Shown here piece by piece: positions 6,169 through 7,630 of a stretch of 7,630 nucleotides of DNA (positions within the stretch are counted from its first letter, which is position 1; every line of letters begins with the position of its first letter). The DNA is from an uncultured Ruminococcus sp. (GTDB lineage Bacteria; Bacillota; Clostridia; Oscillospirales; Ruminococcaceae), in NCBI GenBank assembly GCA_937942105.1, contig CALDFS010000225.1:1-7630 (forward strand). Direction: 5' to 3'. The notes under the pieces were generated by a model, which saw only the letters and a list, made by a program, of their open reading frames with translations, was not told the origin of the DNA and searched no databases. The translations under genes were made by a program, and so were the position numbers.

Positions 6169-6429
6169 CTACTTCATAGCCGCCATTTCATATTTTCTCT
6201 TTGTGGCTTCACCACCGCGGATGTGCCGCTCCTGCTTGTTGATATCTAAGATTACCTTTACCTCTTTATACAAGGACGGCTTAACCGTCTTTAAACGTTC
6301 ACTTACGTCTTTGTGTACTGTTGACTTTGAAATTCCAAATTTTTTAGCTGCTCCACGTACTGTATCTTTTGAATCTATTATATATTGTGCTAGAGCTACT
6401 GCTCTTTCTTCTATTGAAACTCCTCTCAT
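6169..6429 (-). CDS. spoIIID: Sporulation transcriptional regulator SpoIIID (86 aa)
   Basis: SpoIIID is a small DNA-binding protein of the mother cell that activates or represses many sigma-E and sigma-K genes. The helix-turn-helix is at about 23-46 (TVRGAAKKFGISKSTVHKDV), nearly identical to the family core. The basic C-terminal region with ERHIRGGEATKRKY (67-80), also characteristic, contributes to DNA binding. Length matches clostridial SpoIIID (about 85 residues). ATG 6429 is chosen over the in-frame ATG 6456 because GGAGG at 6444-6440 lies ten bases ahead of it, whereas nothing resembling a ribosome site precedes 6456. The beginning MRGVSIEERAV also fits the family. It is preceded by a sigma-E-like promoter and a long inverted repeat, and followed by its own terminator. 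It lies about 3.5 kb from spoIID, on the same strand. Confidence 0.96.
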   Translation of the reverse strand: MRGVSIEERAVALAQYIIDSKDTVRGAAKKFGISKSTVHKDVSERLKTVKPSLYKEVKVILDINKQERHIRGGEATKRKYEMAAMK

Positions 6430-6436
6430 AAAAGCA

Positions 6437-6484
6437 AAACCTCCATACGAATACATTTGTTTAATTGTATTCGCGTGAAGGTTT
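6437..6484 (-). repeat. Long inverted repeat over the spoIIID promoter and ribosome site
   Basis: The arms 6484-6466 and 6455-6437 can pair over 19 positions on the minus-strand RNA, with 18 pairs (two of them G.U) and a single C/A mismatch, around the ten-base loop ATTAAACAAA. At the DNA level the inner 8 bp are a perfect palindrome, CGAATACA and TGTATTCG. The right arm in RNA contains GGAGG, the spoIIID Shine-Dalgarno sequence, and is followed by TTTTGCTTTT-type sequence. It may be an operator, a ribosome-site-masking hairpin or an attenuator; sequence alone does not decide. Confidence 0.75.
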
Positions 6485-6492
6485 AATTATTA
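6464..6492 (-). promoter_or_regulatory. Sigma-E-like promoter of spoIIID
   Basis: Reading the minus strand, TAATAAT at 6492-6486 matches six of seven positions of the sigma-E -35 (KMATATT). A 14-base spacer follows, then AATACAAT at 6471-6464, which differs from CATACAnT only at the first base. Predicted start is near 6457, giving a leader of about 28 bases that contains GGAGG. spoIIID belongs to the sigma-E regulon in studied spore formers. The -10 lies inside one arm of the inverted repeat at 6437-6484. Confidence 0.65.
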
Positions 6493-6517
6493 CGAAAGTT
6501 TTTGTGATACATTATTT

Positions 6518-6554
6518 TGCCAAAATCCCCCGTCCCTTTTGGCACCTTTTGGCA
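6518..6554. repeat. REP-like palindrome with exact 10-bp tandem repeat
   Basis: CCTTTTGGCA occurs twice back to back (6535-6544 and 6545-6554). TGCCAAAA at 6518-6525 is the inverse of TTTTGGCA in both copies. Two alternative hairpins with 11-base or 21-base loops are therefore possible, the shorter enclosing the C-rich TCCCCCGTCCC. There is no T-tract on either side, so it is not a terminator. It lies in the gap between spoIIID and the AT-rich genes. It resembles intergenic palindromes mobilised by REP-associated transposases, though none is encoded here. Confidence 0.6.
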
Positions 6555-6588
6555 TAAATATTATTTTGTTATAATCTCAACTTAACCA

Positions 6589-6621
6589 AAGAAAAGGAAA
6601 TATTCATTTCTGAATATTTCC
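6589..6621 (-). terminator. Terminator of the AT-rich minus-strand genes
   Basis: A perfect 11-bp stem, GGAAATATTCA (6596-6606) and TGAATATTTCC (6611-6621), has a four-base loop. Minus-strand sequence leaving the stem is TTTTCTTT. It lies 12 bases after the stop of the gene at 6634-6924 and insulates spoIIID from it. Confidence 0.85.
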
Positions 6622-6633
6622 TCTCCTTATTTA

Positions 6634-6924
6634 TCACATTTTATTCTTTTCCTCCTTAATGTGTTGTGTTATTATACCAATTGTCATGCTCCCTGATAAA
6701 GCTAAGCCTATCAAGAATGCCACTAAAGGAATATAAACTTTTAGTGTTTGACATTCAGGTATTAAATATTGATATTCTCTAATGCTGAAGATTGCTCCAC
6801 TTATAATAGAGCTTATTAACCAAATTATAATGGTTACTGGTTTGCTTGCTCCTTGAAATTTGTATACAGGGTTAAAAACTACCGCCATTACGAAAAAAGC
6901 TACCGTACCTATAAGAATTGTCAT
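6634..6924 (-). CDS. Small three-span membrane protein of unknown function (96 aa)
   Basis: I do not recognise this protein. Hydrophobic spans lie at about 2-20 (TILIGTVAFFVMAVVF), 29-48 (PVTIIIWLISSIISGAIFSI) and 62-85 (KVYIPLVAFLIGLALSGSMTIGII), with a short charged tail HIKEEKNKM. There are no cleavable-signal features or catalytic motifs. ATG 6924 lies one base after the stop of the preceding gene (TAA at 6928-6926), which strongly suggests translational coupling. AGAGG upstream serves as ribosome site. It resembles its neighbour in size and topology but not obviously in sequence, so the two could be partners in a small membrane complex. Base composition is much more AT-rich than the left part of the window. 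It is followed by a terminator. Confidence 0.78.
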   Translation of the reverse strand: MTILIGTVAFFVMAVVFNPVYKFQGASKPVTIIIWLISSIISGAIFSIREYQYLIPECQTLKVYIPLVAFLIGLALSGSMTIGIITQHIKEEKNKM

Positions 6925-6925
6925 G

Positions 6926-7207
6926 TTACTTTACCTCTTTCTTTACTATTTTCTCAATTAAAGTTGAAATTACTGCTGTTAAAATTGTAACAATAATCAT
7001 TGAAGTAATTATTGTTAAAGTTTTGGGTATTTTAAAAAATACTAGCATTCCACCTGCACAGCCAGTCATCACACATCCCAAACTCCAAAGAATTTTTCTT
7101 GCTTTCTTGTCAGAATTTGATTTGGTGAACTTTGCCCAAAACGCAATTATAATACCAATAATTAAATAACCTACATACGACACAATATTTAGAATTTCAA
7201 TGTGCAT
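6926..7207 (-). CDS. Small three-span membrane protein of unknown function (93 aa)
   Basis: I do not recognise this protein. Hydrophobic spans lie at about 7-25 (NIVSYVGYLIIGIIIAFWA), 39-59 (ILWSLGCVMTGCAGGMLVFF) and 62-84 (TLTIITSMIIVTILTAVISTLI). A strongly basic loop (KFTKSNSDKKARK, 26-38) and a basic tail (EKIVKKEVK) should both be cytoplasmic. ATG 7207 has AAGGAG ten bases ahead. It is the upstream member of the coupled pair. Its stop codon is separated from the next ATG by one base. A small-membrane-protein role such as immunity, holin-like or accessory subunit is possible, but nothing in the sequence decides. Confidence 0.78.
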   Translation of the reverse strand: MHIEILNIVSYVGYLIIGIIIAFWAKFTKSNSDKKARKILWSLGCVMTGCAGGMLVFFKIPKTLTIITSMIIVTILTAVISTLIEKIVKKEVK

Positions 7208-7228
7208 AAAGCAATTTCTCCTTTTGTA

Positions 7229-7257
7229 ATTATAAAATGTGATAGTAGAGTAGTATA
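7229..7257 (-). promoter_or_regulatory. Possible weak promoter of the two small membrane genes
   Basis: A perfect TATAAT lies on the minus strand at 7234-7229. The -35 region 17 bases upstream reads TATACT (7257-7252), only three of six to consensus. The pair may instead be read from the upstream transglutaminase-like gene. Confidence 0.35.
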
Positions 7258-7272
7258 AATATTTTCTACTCT
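7247..7272 (-). other. Imperfect hairpin between the transglutaminase-like and small membrane genes
   Basis: AGAGTAG (7247-7253) and CTACTCT (7266-7272) form a 7-bp stem with a 12-base AT-rich loop just past the transglutaminase-like stop. No clear T-run follows on the minus strand, so it is a weak terminator or attenuator at best. Confidence 0.3.
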
Positions 7273-7279
7273 CTGATTT

Positions 7280-7630
7280 TTAATTATCTTTTTGGAATTC
7301 CATCGGATAATGTAAAAAATCGATAAAGAATAACTTATCTCCATACGCCTCCAAGTCAAAATGTTTTATATCATTTCTCAATGCGTTTTTCTTGAATGCA
7401 TAATAATCAAGTGCATAACAAGTTCTTGTTCCATTTTTAATGTCTTCTACAGGATCTGCTATAAGATATTTACCTTCTTTCTTGTCAAAATATAATACGC
7501 TTGCGTGATTTGCACCATCCTCCTCAGGTGTTGTCGTTAGATAACATTCAATGTTTTCCTTCCTTAGTAAATAAATAAGATACATACTAAAATGCAAACA
7601 GCAACCTGTGTGAGTTTGTTTCACAAATTC
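7280..7630 (-). CDS. Transglutaminase-like (papain-fold) protein, C-terminal part
   Basis: The frame is open to the right edge of the window, so the start is missing and 116 residues are visible. The pattern fits the transglutaminase-like superfamily of cysteine-protease-fold proteins. It shows THTGCCLHFSMYLIYLLRKENIECYLTT with the nucleophile in G-C-C (the second Cys, codon 7600-7598, fits G-x-C best). GANHASVLYFD follows with the His, then KYLIADPVED with the Asp. These three give the Cys-His-Asp order in the usual spacing. Members cut or crosslink peptide bonds, or are inactive scaffolds; the substrate here is unknown. A GTG at 7624 is in frame but starts just before the nucleophile, so it is unlikely to be the real start. 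The gene is AT-rich like the two small membrane genes that follow 72 bases later. Confidence 0.8.
   Translation of the reverse strand, partial: EFVKQTHTGCCLHFSMYLIYLLRKENIECYLTTTPEEDGANHASVLYFDKKEGKYLIADPVEDIKNGTRTCYALDYYAFKKNALRNDIKHFDLEAYGDKLFFIDFLHYPMEFQKDN

Noticed and set aside
6430..6456. Upstream ATG 6456 for spoIIID
   Set aside because: It lacks a ribosome site, its extension contains the GGAGG used by ATG 6429, and family members begin near MRG-x-x-IEERA.

Overview
The window looks like the chromosome of a spore-forming, low-to-moderate-GC Clostridia bacterium, most like the Ruminococcaceae/Oscillospiraceae gut lineages. The reasons are a SpoIID-family protein and a SpoIIID regulator with sigma-E-like promoters, strong AGGAGG-type ribosome sites, U-tract hairpin terminators, and a DUF1538 membrane protein near a PII-like gene. 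The genus cannot be fixed from sequence alone.

Layout, left to right. (1) The plus strand opens with the C-terminal part of ProA (proline biosynthesis), then an unrecognised 331-residue single-span membrane protein, then a strong hairpin terminator at 1538-1574 that probably works in both directions. (2) A convergent minus-strand SpoIID-family gene follows, with its own sigma-E-like promoter. Its conserved catalytic glutamate position reads alanine. (3) Divergent from it are a consensus-type promoter and a complete tRNA-Arg(CCT) gene with encoded CCA and a terminator. (4) Next is a minus-strand cluster, transcribed from about 6063 down to 2971: a duplicated DUF1538 membrane protein, a small SdpI-family membrane protein, a two-domain PII-like protein and a short Sel1/TPR-type protein. 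A good sigma-A promoter stands in front of the first gene and no convincing terminator lies between the genes. (5) Further upstream on the same strand is spoIIID, with a terminator behind it. Its control region combines a sigma-E-like promoter with a long inverted repeat that covers the Shine-Dalgarno sequence. (6) The right end (about 6600-7630) is clearly AT-richer. It carries two tightly coupled three-span small membrane proteins and the C-terminal part of a transglutaminase-like cysteine-protease-fold protein, all on the minus strand and closed by a terminator. This looks like accessory DNA.

How the genes may work together. SpoIID and SpoIIID belong to the mother-cell sporulation programme (engulfment and the sigma-E to sigma-K transition), and both have sigma-E-like promoters here. 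Between them sits a vegetative-looking operon whose likely logic is a membrane transporter-like protein (DUF1538) paired with a PII-like soluble regulator. Its substrate and signal are unknown. The right-end trio is not assignable to a known system. The gap between spoIIID and the AT-rich genes holds a REP-like palindrome with an exact 10-bp tandem repeat. No gene-free stretch exceeds about 210 bases.
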